Under the pieces are notes generated by a model. It searched no databases. It saw only the letters and a list, made by a program, of their open reading frames with translations, and was not told where the DNA came from. A stretch of DNA of 64,000 nt from Aquincola agrisoli (GTDB taxonomy: Bacteria; Pseudomonadota; Gammaproteobacteria; Burkholderiales; Burkholderiaceae_C): assembly GCF_036621135.1 (NCBI RefSeq), contig NZ_JAZIBG010000028.1:773334-837333 (forward strand). Direction: 5' to 3'. The position numbers and the translations under genes are program-made. Positions 44,483-53,227 of the stretch are shown piece by piece (the stretch's first letter is position 1; the number at the start of each line of letters is the position of its first letter).

Positions 44483-46234
44483 ATGGGTACTGCTCGCGAC
44501 TCGAAACGGCTCCCCTCGATGGTCAGTCACCTTCCCTTGCTGCGGGTGCTCGCCGACATGCTCGACAGCCTCGACGTGGCGCTGTGCGCATTCGACGAAG
44601 ACGACCGGCTGCAGGTATGGAACCGGCACTTCCTCGTCTTCTTCCCGGAGCACGCGGCGCACATCCACGTCGGCGAGCCGTACCGGGAGAACCTGCGCCG
44701 CTTCTACGAAGGCCGGCTCGGCCCCGAGGAACGCCCCCAGCTCGAGCGCTACGTCGAAGAAGGCGTCGCGCGGCACCATGCGCAGCGGCGGCCCTTTTCG
44801 TTCGAGCACCGCGGCCAGCGGCTGCAGGTGGCATCGCTGCCGCTGCCGCAGGGCGGCCGCCTGCGGATGTGGCGGCGCCAGGAGGGCGCCGAACCCGCCG
44901 CGACGCCGGCCGGCGAGGCGGTGCCCGATGCGCTCGGCGGCACGGCGTGGTTCGACCACATCGCCGACGGCGTGGCCGTGGCGGCGGACGACGGCCAGCT
45001 GCTGGAAGTGAACCAGGCGTTCGTCGTGATCTACGGGCTGCCCGATCGCGTGGCGGCGCGGGGGCGGCAGTTCACCGAGGTGTACCGCCAGGCCTGGCAA
45101 GGCAGCGAGGACGCGCCCGAGTTCGAGCAGGGCCTGAGCGTGCTGGCCGAGCGCATGCGCTTCACCGGTGCGCCCTTCGAGGTGCCGTTGCCGGGCGGGC
45201 GTTGCAGCCGGGTGATCGAGGAGCGTCGCCCCGACGGCCGCGTGTTCGCGGTGCACGCCGACATCACCGCGCTGAAGCGGCAGCAGCGCCAGCTGCGGGA
45301 GGCCGAGCAGCGCGCACGCGACAGCGAAGCCAGCCTGCGCGCGAAATCCGCGTTGCTGGAGGCCACGCTGGAGCGGATGGACCAGGGCGTGGTGATGGTC
45401 GACGCCCGGGGCCTGGTGGAGGTGTGCAACCGGCGCGCGATCGAGCTGCTGGGCCTGCCCGAGGCGCTGATGGCCGGCAAGCCGCACTTCCAGGCGGTGA
45501 TCGACTACCAGGTGCACCAGGACGAATTTGCCGATGCGCCGGAGGAGGTGCGCCGCATCGTGGCGGCAGGCGGCATGCTGGACCGGCCGAACGTCTACGA
45601 CCGCAAGCGCCCCGACGGCCGGGTGATCGAGGTATGCACGGTGCCGATCGACGGCGGCGGCATGCTGCGGACCTACACCGACATCACCGAGCGCCGGCGC
45701 CACGAGGAGCGCATCCGCCATGTCGCGCAACACGACGGCCTGACCGCGCTGGCCAACCGGGAGGTCTTCCTGGAGCAGCTGGCCGCCGCGCTGCAGCGCA
45801 GCCCCGAGCCCTTCGCGGTGCACTTCATCGACCTCGACCGCTTCAAGCCCATCAACGACGAGCACGGCCACGCCACCGGCGACAAGGTGCTGGCCGAGGT
45901 GGCGCTGCGCATGCGCGCGGTGGCGCGCGACACCGACATGGTCGCGCGCATCGGCGGCGACGAGTTCGCGATCCTGCAGCGCCATGTGCAGGCGCCCGAC
46001 CAGGCGCTGGGCCTGGCGCACCGGCTCGCCGAGCAGATCGCCGCGCCGATGGAGATCGACGGCGTGAAGCTCGACGTCGGCGCGTCGATCGGCATCGCGG
46101 TGCACCCGGAGGCGGGGCTGGACGCAGACACCCTGCTGCGCCACGCCGACGCGGCGATGTACGCGGCCAAGGGCCGCGGCCAGGCCGTGCTGCTGTTCGA
46201 CGGCAGCCTGCCGCCGCGCGGACGCAAGGCCTAG
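44483..46234 (+). CDS. PAS-PAS-GGDEF diguanylate cyclase
   Basis: Makes cyclic di-GMP. 583 residues, no membrane helix. Two or three PAS-like domains (about 10-115, 150-265 and 300-400) with a short coiled coil near 265-295, then a GGDEF domain at 400-575. The active site RIGGDEF is intact (GGDEF 491-495), and the product-inhibition site RDTD at 482-485 is correctly spaced 5 residues before it. No EAL domain. An alternative ATG at 44519 would drop 12 residues. The signal sensed is unknown; the PAS domains show no clear cofactor Cys or His. Confidence 0.9.
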   Translation: MGTARDSKRLPSMVSHLPLLRVLADMLDSLDVALCAFDEDDRLQVWNRHFLVFFPEHAAHIHVGEPYRENLRRFYEGRLGPEERPQLERYVEEGVARHHAQRRPFSFEHRGQRLQVASLPLPQGGRLRMWRRQEGAEPAATPAGEAVPDALGGTAWFDHIADGVAVAADDGQLLEVNQAFVVIYGLPDRVAARGRQFTEVYRQAWQGSEDAPEFEQGLSVLAERMRFTGAPFEVPLPGGRCSRVIEERRPDGRVFAVHADITALKRQQRQLREAEQRARDSEASLRAKSALLEATLERMDQGVVMVDARGLVEVCNRRAIELLGLPEALMAGKPHFQAVIDYQVHQDEFADAPEEVRRIVAAGGMLDRPNVYDRKRPDGRVIEVCTVPIDGGGMLRTYTDITERRRHEERIRHVAQHDGLTALANREVFLEQLAAALQRSPEPFAVHFIDLDRFKPINDEHGHATGDKVLAEVALRMRAVARDTDMVARIGGDEFAILQRHVQAPDQALGLAHRLAEQIAAPMEIDGVKLDVGASIGIAVHPEAGLDADTLLRHADAAMYAAKGRGQAVLLFDGSLPPRGRKA

Positions 46235-46244
46235 CGGCGGCGCG

Positions 46245-47012
46245 CTACAGCGCCGCCGTCAGCCCGCCGTCGACGGTGAGCACCTGCCCCGTCATGAAGC
46301 CCGCCTCGCGCGAGCTGATGAAGACGACGGCCGCCGCCAGGTCCTGCGGCGTGCCCCAGCGCCCGGCGGGCGTGGCCGCGCGCAGCCAGGCGTCGAACTC
46401 GGCATCGTCCTGCAGCGCCTGCGTCAGCTCGGTGCGGATGTAGCCCGGCGCCAGCGCGTTCACCGTCACGCCCCGGTCGGCCAGCTCGGCCGACCACTGG
46501 CGCACCAGCGCATGCAGCGCGCCCTTGGCCGCGGTGTAGGCGGTGACGTTGCGCCGCCCGCGCAACGCCGTCACCGAGCCGGTGAACAGGATGCGCCCAT
46601 GCCCCCGCGCCACCATGTGCCGCGCCGCGTGGCGGGCGATCGCCCACTGCGCGGTGAGGTTGGTGAACAGCACCTGCTCGAACACCGGTTGCTCGAACTC
46701 GAGCAGCGGCGCGCGGTGGTTGATGCCGGCGTTGGCGAAGAAGATGTCGATGCGGCCGTGGCGCGCCTGCAGCTCGTCGAGCGCCGCGGTGGCGGCCGGC
46801 ACGTCGTTGACGTCGAAGCACGCCACGTCGACCGCCAGGCCATCGGCGCGCAGGGCGTCGCGCACCGGCAGCACCGCTTCCGGCCGGCGGCCGTTCAGCA
46901 CCACGGTGGCGCCCTGCCCGGCCAGCGCACGCGCGGCGGCCAGGCCGATGCCCCGGCTGGAGCCGGTGACCACGGCCACCTGGCCGGCCAGGTCGAACAG
47001 CGATGTGCCCAT
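46245..47012 (-). CDS. SDR family oxidoreductase (1)
   Basis: Classical short-chain dehydrogenase of 255 residues: nucleotide motif TGSSRGIG near 16-23, NAG motif FFANAG, catalytic Ser in TGSVTALRG and YTAAK Tyr-Lys pair. The Arg after TGSS suggests NADP preference. Five bases after the BKACE stop, last gene of the catabolic cluster, so it probably oxidises or reduces a hydroxy/keto intermediate of that pathway. Confidence 0.9.
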   Translation of the reverse strand: MGTSLFDLAGQVAVVTGSSRGIGLAAARALAGQGATVVLNGRRPEAVLPVRDALRADGLAVDVACFDVNDVPAATAALDELQARHGRIDIFFANAGINHRAPLLEFEQPVFEQVLFTNLTAQWAIARHAARHMVARGHGRILFTGSVTALRGRRNVTAYTAAKGALHALVRQWSAELADRGVTVNALAPGYIRTELTQALQDDAEFDAWLRAATPAGRWGTPQDLAAAVVFISSREAGFMTGQVLTVDGGLTAAL

Positions 47013-47016
47013 GCCC

Positions 47017-47952
47017 TCAGAATGCCACGCCGGCCGCGCCTTTCAAGCCCAGCAGGTCGCGCGCCTCGTCGGGCGTGGCGATCTGCAGGTTCAGCGCCTC
47101 CAGCACGGTGCGGATGCGCGTGACCTGCTCGGCGCTCGAGGCGGCCAGCTGGCCCGGGCCGATCCACAGCGAATCCTCCAGCCCCACGCGCACGTTCGAG
47201 CCCATCGCCGCGCCGATCGTGGCCAGCGGGATCTGGTGGCGCCCCGCGCCGAGGATCGACCAGCGGTACTGGTCGCCGAAGAGCCGGTCGGCCGTGCGGC
47301 GCATGTGCATCAGGTCCTCGGGGTCGGGGCCGATGCCGCCGAGGATGCCGAACACCGACTGGATGAAGATCGGGCCCTTCACCAGCCCGCGCTCAACGAA
47401 GTGGTGCAGGTTGTAGAGGTGGCTGATGTCGTAGCACTCGAACTCGAAGCGCGTGCCGTTGGCGTTGCCCAGCTCCAGGATGCGCTCGATGTCGGCGTAG
47501 GTGTTCTTGAAGACCAGGTTGCGGCTGTTCTCCAGGTGCTGGCGCTCCCAGTCGTGCTTCAGCTCGGGAAAGCGCTGCAGCATGGGGAACAGGCCGAAGT
47601 TCATCGAGCCCATGTTCAGCGAGGCCAGCTCGGGCTGGAAGGTAGTGGCCGGGCGCATGCGCTCGTCCACCGTCATGTGAGGACTGCCGCCGGTGGTGAT
47701 GTTGATCACGGCGTTGGTGGCGGCCTTGATCTGCGCCAGGAAGGGGCGGAACAGGTCCGGATCCTGCGACGGCTTGCCGTCCTTCGGATCGCGTGCATGC
47801 AGGTGCAGGATGGCGGCGCCCGCGGCGGCGGCGTCGATGGCGGCGCGGGCGATCTCGTCGGCCGTCACCGGCAGGTGCGGCGACATGCTGGGCGTGTGGA
47901 TCGCGCCGGTGGGCGCGCAGGTGATGATGACTTTGCGGGATGCGCGTGCCAT
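47017..47952 (-). CDS. Beta-keto acid cleavage enzyme (BKACE, DUF849)
   Basis: Zinc enzyme that condenses a beta-keto acid with acetyl-CoA and releases acetoacetate plus a new acyl-CoA, or the reverse split. 311 residues. The zinc-binding HLHAR is near residues 49-53, and TTGGSPHMTVDER, NFGLFPM and VGLEDSLWI match the family. Relatives include 3-keto-5-aminohexanoate and dehydrocarnitine cleavage enzymes. The neighbouring hydroxyacyl dehydrogenase could supply its keto-acid substrate. Confidence 0.92.
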   Translation of the reverse strand: MARASRKVIITCAPTGAIHTPSMSPHLPVTADEIARAAIDAAAAGAAILHLHARDPKDGKPSQDPDLFRPFLAQIKAATNAVINITTGGSPHMTVDERMRPATTFQPELASLNMGSMNFGLFPMLQRFPELKHDWERQHLENSRNLVFKNTYADIERILELGNANGTRFEFECYDISHLYNLHHFVERGLVKGPIFIQSVFGILGGIGPDPEDLMHMRRTADRLFGDQYRWSILGAGRHQIPLATIGAAMGSNVRVGLEDSLWIGPGQLAASSAEQVTRIRTVLEALNLQIATPDEARDLLGLKGAAGVAF

Positions 47953-47987
47953 GGTGGTGTGGGCCTCGGTGGGTTGTCTGGACAGGT

Positions 47988-48920
47988 TCAGTCTTCTTGC
48001 GCCGCTTCACGCTTGTGGCGTGCGAGCTGCATCAGCCGCTTGTCGCGCCACAGCCGCCGCTGCACGAGCTGGTCGGCCGGCAGGAGCGCGCGGCGTTCGG
48101 CGTCGAGCGCGGCCACCAGTTGCGGCGACCAGGGCTCGGTGGAGGTCTGCTCCTCGGCGATCGACTGGTACAGCCCGCCGTAACGGCCGCAGTAGTCGGC
48201 CAGGCCGCCGGGGGCATTGAGGTCGATGGTCTCGAATGGGCCCATGAAGGCCCAGCGCAGGCCCAGGCCGTCGCGGATCGTCGCGTCCAGCCCGTCCACA
48301 TCGACGTAGCCCTGCTCCACCAGCCGGAAGGCCTCGCGCAGCAGCGCGCCCTGCAGCCGGTTCAGGATGAAGCCCTCCAGCTCGCGCTTGACGATCACCG
48401 GCCGCTGGCCCACGCGCACCATCAGCGCGTCGGCGGCCTGCACCGCGTCGGCCGCCGTCCACGGCGCGCCGCACAGCTCGACCACCGGCACCAGGTACGG
48501 CGGGTTCACCGGGTGCGCGATCAGGCAGCGGTGGCGGCCGGGCAGGTCCTCGGTGAAGGCGGAGGCGGGGATGCTCGACGTGGAGCTGGTCAGCACCGCG
48601 CCGGGCGGCGCGAGGGCGTCCAGGCGCGCGAAGATGTCGCGCTTGATCGCCAGCACCTCGGGCAGGTTCTCCTGCACGTAGGCCACCCCGGCCAGTGCCG
48701 CTTCGAGCGTGGCGCAAGGCTGCAGGCGCGCGCGCAGCGCGGCGGCATCGTCGACCAGGCCTTGCGCCTGCAGCTCGTCGAGCTGGCCGGCGATGAGCGC
48801 CACGGCGCGGTCGAGCGCGGCGGCGTCGCCGTCCCACAGCGCCACGTCGCAGCCCCCGCGGGCGAACACGATGGCCCAGGCTTGGCCGATGAGGCCGGTG
48901 CCGATGACGGCGACTTTCAT
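47988..48920 (-). CDS. 3-hydroxyacyl-CoA dehydrogenase-like, lambda-crystallin type
   Basis: NAD-dependent oxidation of a 3-hydroxy acid or CoA ester. 310 residues: Rossmann motif VIGTGLIGQAW at 5-15, QENLPEV, and HPVNPPYLVPVVEL carrying the catalytic His. HPVNPPY fits the lambda-crystallin/L-gulonate 3-dehydrogenase branch better than carnitine dehydrogenase. The C-terminal 3HCDH domain (EGFILNRLQGALLREAF) follows. Coupled by position to BKACE (35-base gap), suggesting that it makes the beta-keto substrate. Confidence 0.9.
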   Translation of the reverse strand: MKVAVIGTGLIGQAWAIVFARGGCDVALWDGDAAALDRAVALIAGQLDELQAQGLVDDAAALRARLQPCATLEAALAGVAYVQENLPEVLAIKRDIFARLDALAPPGAVLTSSTSSIPASAFTEDLPGRHRCLIAHPVNPPYLVPVVELCGAPWTAADAVQAADALMVRVGQRPVIVKRELEGFILNRLQGALLREAFRLVEQGYVDVDGLDATIRDGLGLRWAFMGPFETIDLNAPGGLADYCGRYGGLYQSIAEEQTSTEPWSPQLVAALDAERRALLPADQLVQRRLWRDKRLMQLARHKREAAQED

Positions 48921-48933
48921 GCGGTGTGCTCCT

Positions 48934-49719
48934 TCAACTCAGGGCCTGGGTGTGGCCGTCGACCGCCAGTTCCTGGCCGGTGACGTTGCGCGCCAGGTCG
49001 CTGGCGGCGAACAGCGCCATGTGGGCGACATCCTGCGCCGTGACCATGCGGCCCAGCGCGGCCTGGCCGGTGTAGTCGCGCGTCACTTCCTCCAGCGGCT
49101 TGCCCAGCGCCTGGGCCTTGGCGGCGATCACCGCGCGGATGCGCGGCCCGTCCACCGCGCCGGGCAGGATGGCGTTGACGCGGATGCCGTCGCCGCCCAG
49201 CTCGATGGCCAGCGACTTGGTGAAGCCCACCACCGCCCACTTCGAGGCCGAATAGGCCGAGCGCCCCGGCATGCCCAGGTGCCCCGCGGCCGACGACAGG
49301 TTGATGATCGACGGCCCCCGGCCCTGGCGCAGCCGCGGCACCGCCAGCCGCGCGCACAGGAACTGGCCGGTGATGTTGACGGCCAGCGTGCGCTCCCAGT
49401 CGGCGAGCGACAGTGTCTCGACGCCGCCGGTCGGCCCCGCGATGCCTGCGTTGTTGACCAGCACGTCGAGCCCGCCCAGCCGGGCATCCACCGCTTCGAA
49501 CAGCGCGGCCACGTCGGCTTCGCTCGACACGTCGGCGCGCACGCCCTGCACGCCGGGCAGGTCGGCGTCGAGCCGGTCGAGGTTCTCCTGCCGCACGTCG
49601 CACACCAGCACGCGCGCGCCGGCGCCCGAGAACGCCCGGGCGATCTCCAGCCCGATGCCGTCGGCGCCGGCCGTGATCAGCACCCGCTTGGATGCCAGTG
49701 AAGGTTCAGCCCATGTCAT
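48934..49719 (-). CDS. SDR family oxidoreductase (2)
   Basis: 261 residues from the ATG at 49717-49719, which has GGAGAC 8 bases upstream; the TTG-started longer frame is rejected. TAGADGIG nucleotide motif, NNAG, catalytic Ser in INLSSAAGH and YSASK. The Asp in CDVRQ after beta-2 suggests NAD preference. Lies between the transporter and the lambda-crystallin-type dehydrogenase, in the same operon. Confidence 0.9.
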   Translation of the reverse strand: MTWAEPSLASKRVLITAGADGIGLEIARAFSGAGARVLVCDVRQENLDRLDADLPGVQGVRADVSSEADVAALFEAVDARLGGLDVLVNNAGIAGPTGGVETLSLADWERTLAVNITGQFLCARLAVPRLRQGRGPSIINLSSAAGHLGMPGRSAYSASKWAVVGFTKSLAIELGGDGIRVNAILPGAVDGPRIRAVIAAKAQALGKPLEEVTRDYTGQAALGRMVTAQDVAHMALFAASDLARNVTGQELAVDGHTQALS

Positions 49720-49747
49720 CGAATGTCTCCGTCCATCACACGCCAAG

Positions 49748-52348
49748 TCAGACCCACAGCTTCTCGCGGCGGAAGGCCAGGTCCTTCAGCAGCGGCAGCG
49801 CCGGGCCGAAGTGGGAGACGCGGCCGCGGTCGAGCACCAGCGCGGTGTCCGACAGCGCCAGCGTCAGGTCCAGGTTGTGGTCGACGATCAGGATCGTGAC
49901 CTTGCCCTTGAGCCGCAGCACCGCGTTGAAGACCTCCTCCGTCATCGCGGGCGACAAGCCCTCGAACGGCTCGTCGAGCAGCAGCACGCGCACGTGGCCG
50001 GCCAGCGCGCGGGCGATGGCCACCATCTGCTGCTCGCCGCCCGACAGCAGTTCGGCATTCACCTCGTAGCGCTCGCGCAGCCGCGGGAACACCTCGAAGA
50101 TGCGCTCGTCGCTCCACGCATCGGCCTCGGGCCCGCTGCGGCGCAGGCGGCCCAGCATCAGGTTGTCTCGCACCGTCAGCCCGGGGAACAGGCGCCGGCC
50201 CTGCGGCACGAAGGCGATGCCCAGGCGCGCCATGGTCTCGGGCACCGGCGTGCGCACCGCCTGGCCGGCGATGTGCACCTCGCCGTCGCCCAGCCGCGCC
50301 AGGCCGATCAGGCTCTTCAGCAGCGTCGACTTGCCGGCGCCGTTGCGGCCCAGCACGGCCATGATCTCGCCCTCATGGGCCTCGAAGCCGATGCCCGAAA
50401 GGATGTGGCTCTTGCCGTAGAAGGCCTCGATGCCCTGCACCTTCAGCGACACCGCCTCGGCCACCTGCGATGCGGGCACCTTCTGCGCCAGCGCCTCGGT
50501 GCCCGAGCCGATGTAGATCTCGCGCACCCGCTCGTCGGCCTGCACCCGTGCGGAGTTGCCCTCCACCAGCACCTGGCCCTGGTTCATCACGGTGATGTGG
50601 TCGGAGATGGCGAACACGCGGTCCACGTCGTGCTCCACCAGCAGCACGCCGATGCGGTCGCCCAGCGCGCGGATCAGGCGGCCGATGCGGTCGCGCTCGG
50701 CCACGGCCAGGCCGGCCAGCGGCTCGTCGAGCAGCAGCACGCGCGGCGCCGAGCCCAGCGCCAGGCCCATGTCCACCAGGCGCTGGCCGCCGTACGACAG
50801 GTCTTCGGCCGTCGCGTGCTCCATGCCGGTGATGCCGAGAAAACGCGTGAGTTCGTCCGTCTCGCGCTGCACGTCGGGCAGCGCATCCACCCGCCGCCAG
50901 GGCGAGGTGCGCGCGCTGCTGCGCGCCATCACCGACAGCACGAGGTTGTCGCGCACGCTCAGGCCCTTGAACAGGTTGGTGATCTGGAACGAGCGGGCGA
51001 TGCCGGCACTGCACACGCGGTCGGGCGACGCGCCTTCGAGCTGCCGGCCGGCGAAGGCCACGGTGCCCGCGCTGGGCGCGAACATGCCCGACAGCAGGTT
51101 GAAGAACGAGGTCTTGCCCGCGCCGTTGGGACCGATCAGCGCATGCACGCCGCGGTCAGCCACGGTGACGGTGACACCCGCCACCGCCTTCACGCCGCCG
51201 AAGCTCTTGGTGATGCCCCGGGCCTTGACCGACTCGCCGCGGCTGTGCGGCAGGAAGGCCGGGAACTCGCCCACCGTGGGCGGCGTGCTGCGCGCCGACA
51301 TCGCGGCCTCGGTGGTCTTCTCGGGCACCACCATGCGCCACAGCCGCGTGCCCACGCCCACCAGGCCGCTCGGCGAGAAGAGGATGAAGCCGATGAACAC
51401 CAGGCCGAAGTACAGCAGCCAGTTCTCGGTCAGCATCGACAGGTATTCACGGAACAGCAGGTAGAACAGCGCACCGATGATCGGCCCGGCGTAGCTGCGC
51501 ATGCCGCCGATCAGCACGATGGCCAGCAGCTCGCCCGAGAACGTGACCGACAGGCTCTCGGCCGAGGCGATGCGGTGGTTGAGCACGAAGAGCCCGCCGG
51601 CCAGGCCGGTGACGGTCGACGAGACGATGAACGCCAGCAGCTTGTAGCGCCGCACCGGGTAGCCGAGGAAGGCGGCGCGGGTCTCGTTCTCGCGGATCGC
51701 CAGCAGCACCTTGCCGAAGGGCGATTCGGTGAGCCGCAGCAGCGCGGCCGCCACCAGGAAGCCGATGACCGCCACCAGCGTGTAGAAAGCCGCGGGCGTG
51801 TCGAGCGCGACGCCGAACAGCGTGCCGCGCTGGATGCCGCCCAGGCCGTTTTCGCCGCCGGTGAGCGCCGTCCAGCGGTAGGCCACCGCGAAGCACAGCG
51901 CGCTGAAGGCCAGCGTCAGCAGCGAGAAGTACACGCCGCGCCGGCGCAGCACCAGCGCACCGACGGCGGCGGAACCCGCCACCAGCAGCACCAGCATGCC
52001 GGCGATGGGCAGCAGCACCTGCTCGGGGAACCAGCGCAGCTGCAGGATGGCGACCGCGTAGGCGCCGATGCCGAACCACGCGCCGTGGCCGAACGACACC
52101 AGGCCGGCATGGCCCAGCAGCACGTTCAGGCCCAGGCCGACGATGGCCAGCACCACGCAGTCGACCGCGGAGGTGACGGTGAGGCCGCCGGCCAGCAGCA
52201 CCTGCGGCAGCAGCACGAGGCCGATGGCGAGGGCGAGCAGCGTCTTGTGCTCGCGGGTCAGCGCGGGCTTGGCGGCCTGCGGGCTGGGCCCGGCGGCCGG
52301 GCCGGAGGGATGGGTGCGGAGCTTGGCGTCCATGGGGTTCCCGTTCAT
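49748..52348 (-). CDS. Fused LivM-LivG-LivF branched-chain-type ABC transporter
   Basis: One 866-residue protein holds three subunits that are usually separate. LivM permease is at about 30-345 (GLNVLLGHAGLVSFGHGAWFG). LivG ATPase is at about 372-615 (Walker A GPNGAGKT 406-413, LSYGGQ signature, RVLLLDEP, H-loop EHD). LivF ATPase is at about 632-866 (GRNGAGKST 667-675, LSGGEQQ 768-774, VLLLDEP). The linkers at about 345-372 and 615-632 are short and polar, and the frame is open throughout. The ATG at 52346-52348 overlaps the livH stop by 4 bases. Works with LivH and LivK next door; substrate unknown. Confidence 0.93.
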   Translation of the reverse strand: MNGNPMDAKLRTHPSGPAAGPSPQAAKPALTREHKTLLALAIGLVLLPQVLLAGGLTVTSAVDCVVLAIVGLGLNVLLGHAGLVSFGHGAWFGIGAYAVAILQLRWFPEQVLLPIAGMLVLLVAGSAAVGALVLRRRGVYFSLLTLAFSALCFAVAYRWTALTGGENGLGGIQRGTLFGVALDTPAAFYTLVAVIGFLVAAALLRLTESPFGKVLLAIRENETRAAFLGYPVRRYKLLAFIVSSTVTGLAGGLFVLNHRIASAESLSVTFSGELLAIVLIGGMRSYAGPIIGALFYLLFREYLSMLTENWLLYFGLVFIGFILFSPSGLVGVGTRLWRMVVPEKTTEAAMSARSTPPTVGEFPAFLPHSRGESVKARGITKSFGGVKAVAGVTVTVADRGVHALIGPNGAGKTSFFNLLSGMFAPSAGTVAFAGRQLEGASPDRVCSAGIARSFQITNLFKGLSVRDNLVLSVMARSSARTSPWRRVDALPDVQRETDELTRFLGITGMEHATAEDLSYGGQRLVDMGLALGSAPRVLLLDEPLAGLAVAERDRIGRLIRALGDRIGVLLVEHDVDRVFAISDHITVMNQGQVLVEGNSARVQADERVREIYIGSGTEALAQKVPASQVAEAVSLKVQGIEAFYGKSHILSGIGFEAHEGEIMAVLGRNGAGKSTLLKSLIGLARLGDGEVHIAGQAVRTPVPETMARLGIAFVPQGRRLFPGLTVRDNLMLGRLRRSGPEADAWSDERIFEVFPRLRERYEVNAELLSGGEQQMVAIARALAGHVRVLLLDEPFEGLSPAMTEEVFNAVLRLKGKVTILIVDHNLDLTLALSDTALVLDRGRVSHFGPALPLLKDLAFRREKLWV

Positions 52349-53220
52349 TCGAGGCGGTGCATGCGTTCGCCGAGCAGGCCGCGCGGCCGCAGCAGCAGGA
52401 TCACCAGCATCAGCAGGTAGAGCGAGGCCTCGGAGGCCGGCGGATAGAAGTACGAGGTGAGCCCGCGGATGACGCCCACCAGCATCGCGGCCAGCACCAC
52501 GCCCCAGAAGCTGCCGAGCCCGCCGATCACCACCACGACGAAGGCCGCGGTGACGATCTCGTGGCCCATCGCGGGGTGCACGCCGGTGAGCGGCGCCATC
52601 AGCGCGCCGGCCAGCCCCGCCAGGCCGATGCCGATGCCGCTGACCGCGGTGAGCACCGGCTTGAGCGAGATGCCGAGCGCACGCACCATGTCCGGATCGT
52701 TGATGCCGGCACGCACCACCTTGCCGAACGAGGTGCGGTGCAGCACCCACCAGGTGCAGACCAGCGCACCGAGCGCGACGACGAACATGCCCAGCCGGTA
52801 GTTGGGGTACATGAAGTCGCCCACCGACAACTGCCCGCGCGCGAAGGGCGGCGTGCTGAACTGCAGCGGCGAGGCGCCGAAGGTCATGCGCAGCACCTGC
52901 TCGATCACCATCGCCAGGCCGAAGGTGAAGAGCAGGCTCAGCACCGGATCGGCCTGGTAGAAGCGGCGCAGGAAGAGCCGCTCCAGCGCCATGCCGAGCG
53001 CCGCGACGATGAGCGGCGAAGCGACGAAGGCCGCGCCGTAGCCCATCACCGCGGTGAGCGACACCATGAGGTAGGCGCCGATCGCGTAGAAGGCGCCGTG
53101 CGCCAGGTTCACGATGCCGCCCAGGCTGAAGATGATCGACAGGCCGAGCGCGATCAGCAGGTAGTAGAAGCCCAGCAGCAGGCCGTTGGCGACCTGCTCG
53201 GCGATGAAGATCAGCGCCAT
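52345..53220 (-). CDS. Branched-chain-type ABC transporter permease LivH
   Basis: 291 residues with about eight membrane helices. The N-terminus (AEQVANGLLLGFYYLLIALGLS) and the EAA-like loop near MVRALGISLKPVLTAVSGIGIGLAGLAGALM fit LivH. Overlaps the fusion protein start by ATGA and follows the binding-protein gene by 7 bases, so stoichiometry is set by coupled translation. Confidence 0.93.
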   Translation of the reverse strand: MALIFIAEQVANGLLLGFYYLLIALGLSIIFSLGGIVNLAHGAFYAIGAYLMVSLTAVMGYGAAFVASPLIVAALGMALERLFLRRFYQADPVLSLLFTFGLAMVIEQVLRMTFGASPLQFSTPPFARGQLSVGDFMYPNYRLGMFVVALGALVCTWWVLHRTSFGKVVRAGINDPDMVRALGISLKPVLTAVSGIGIGLAGLAGALMAPLTGVHPAMGHEIVTAAFVVVVIGGLGSFWGVVLAAMLVGVIRGLTSYFYPPASEASLYLLMLVILLLRPRGLLGERMHRLE

Positions 53221-53227
53221 GTCGACG

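Noticed and set aside
49748..52750. A 1000-codon start for the fused Liv transporter
   Set aside because: The first 134 codons overlap livH in another frame. The ATG at 52348 overlaps the livH stop by 4 bases and begins the permease domain properly.
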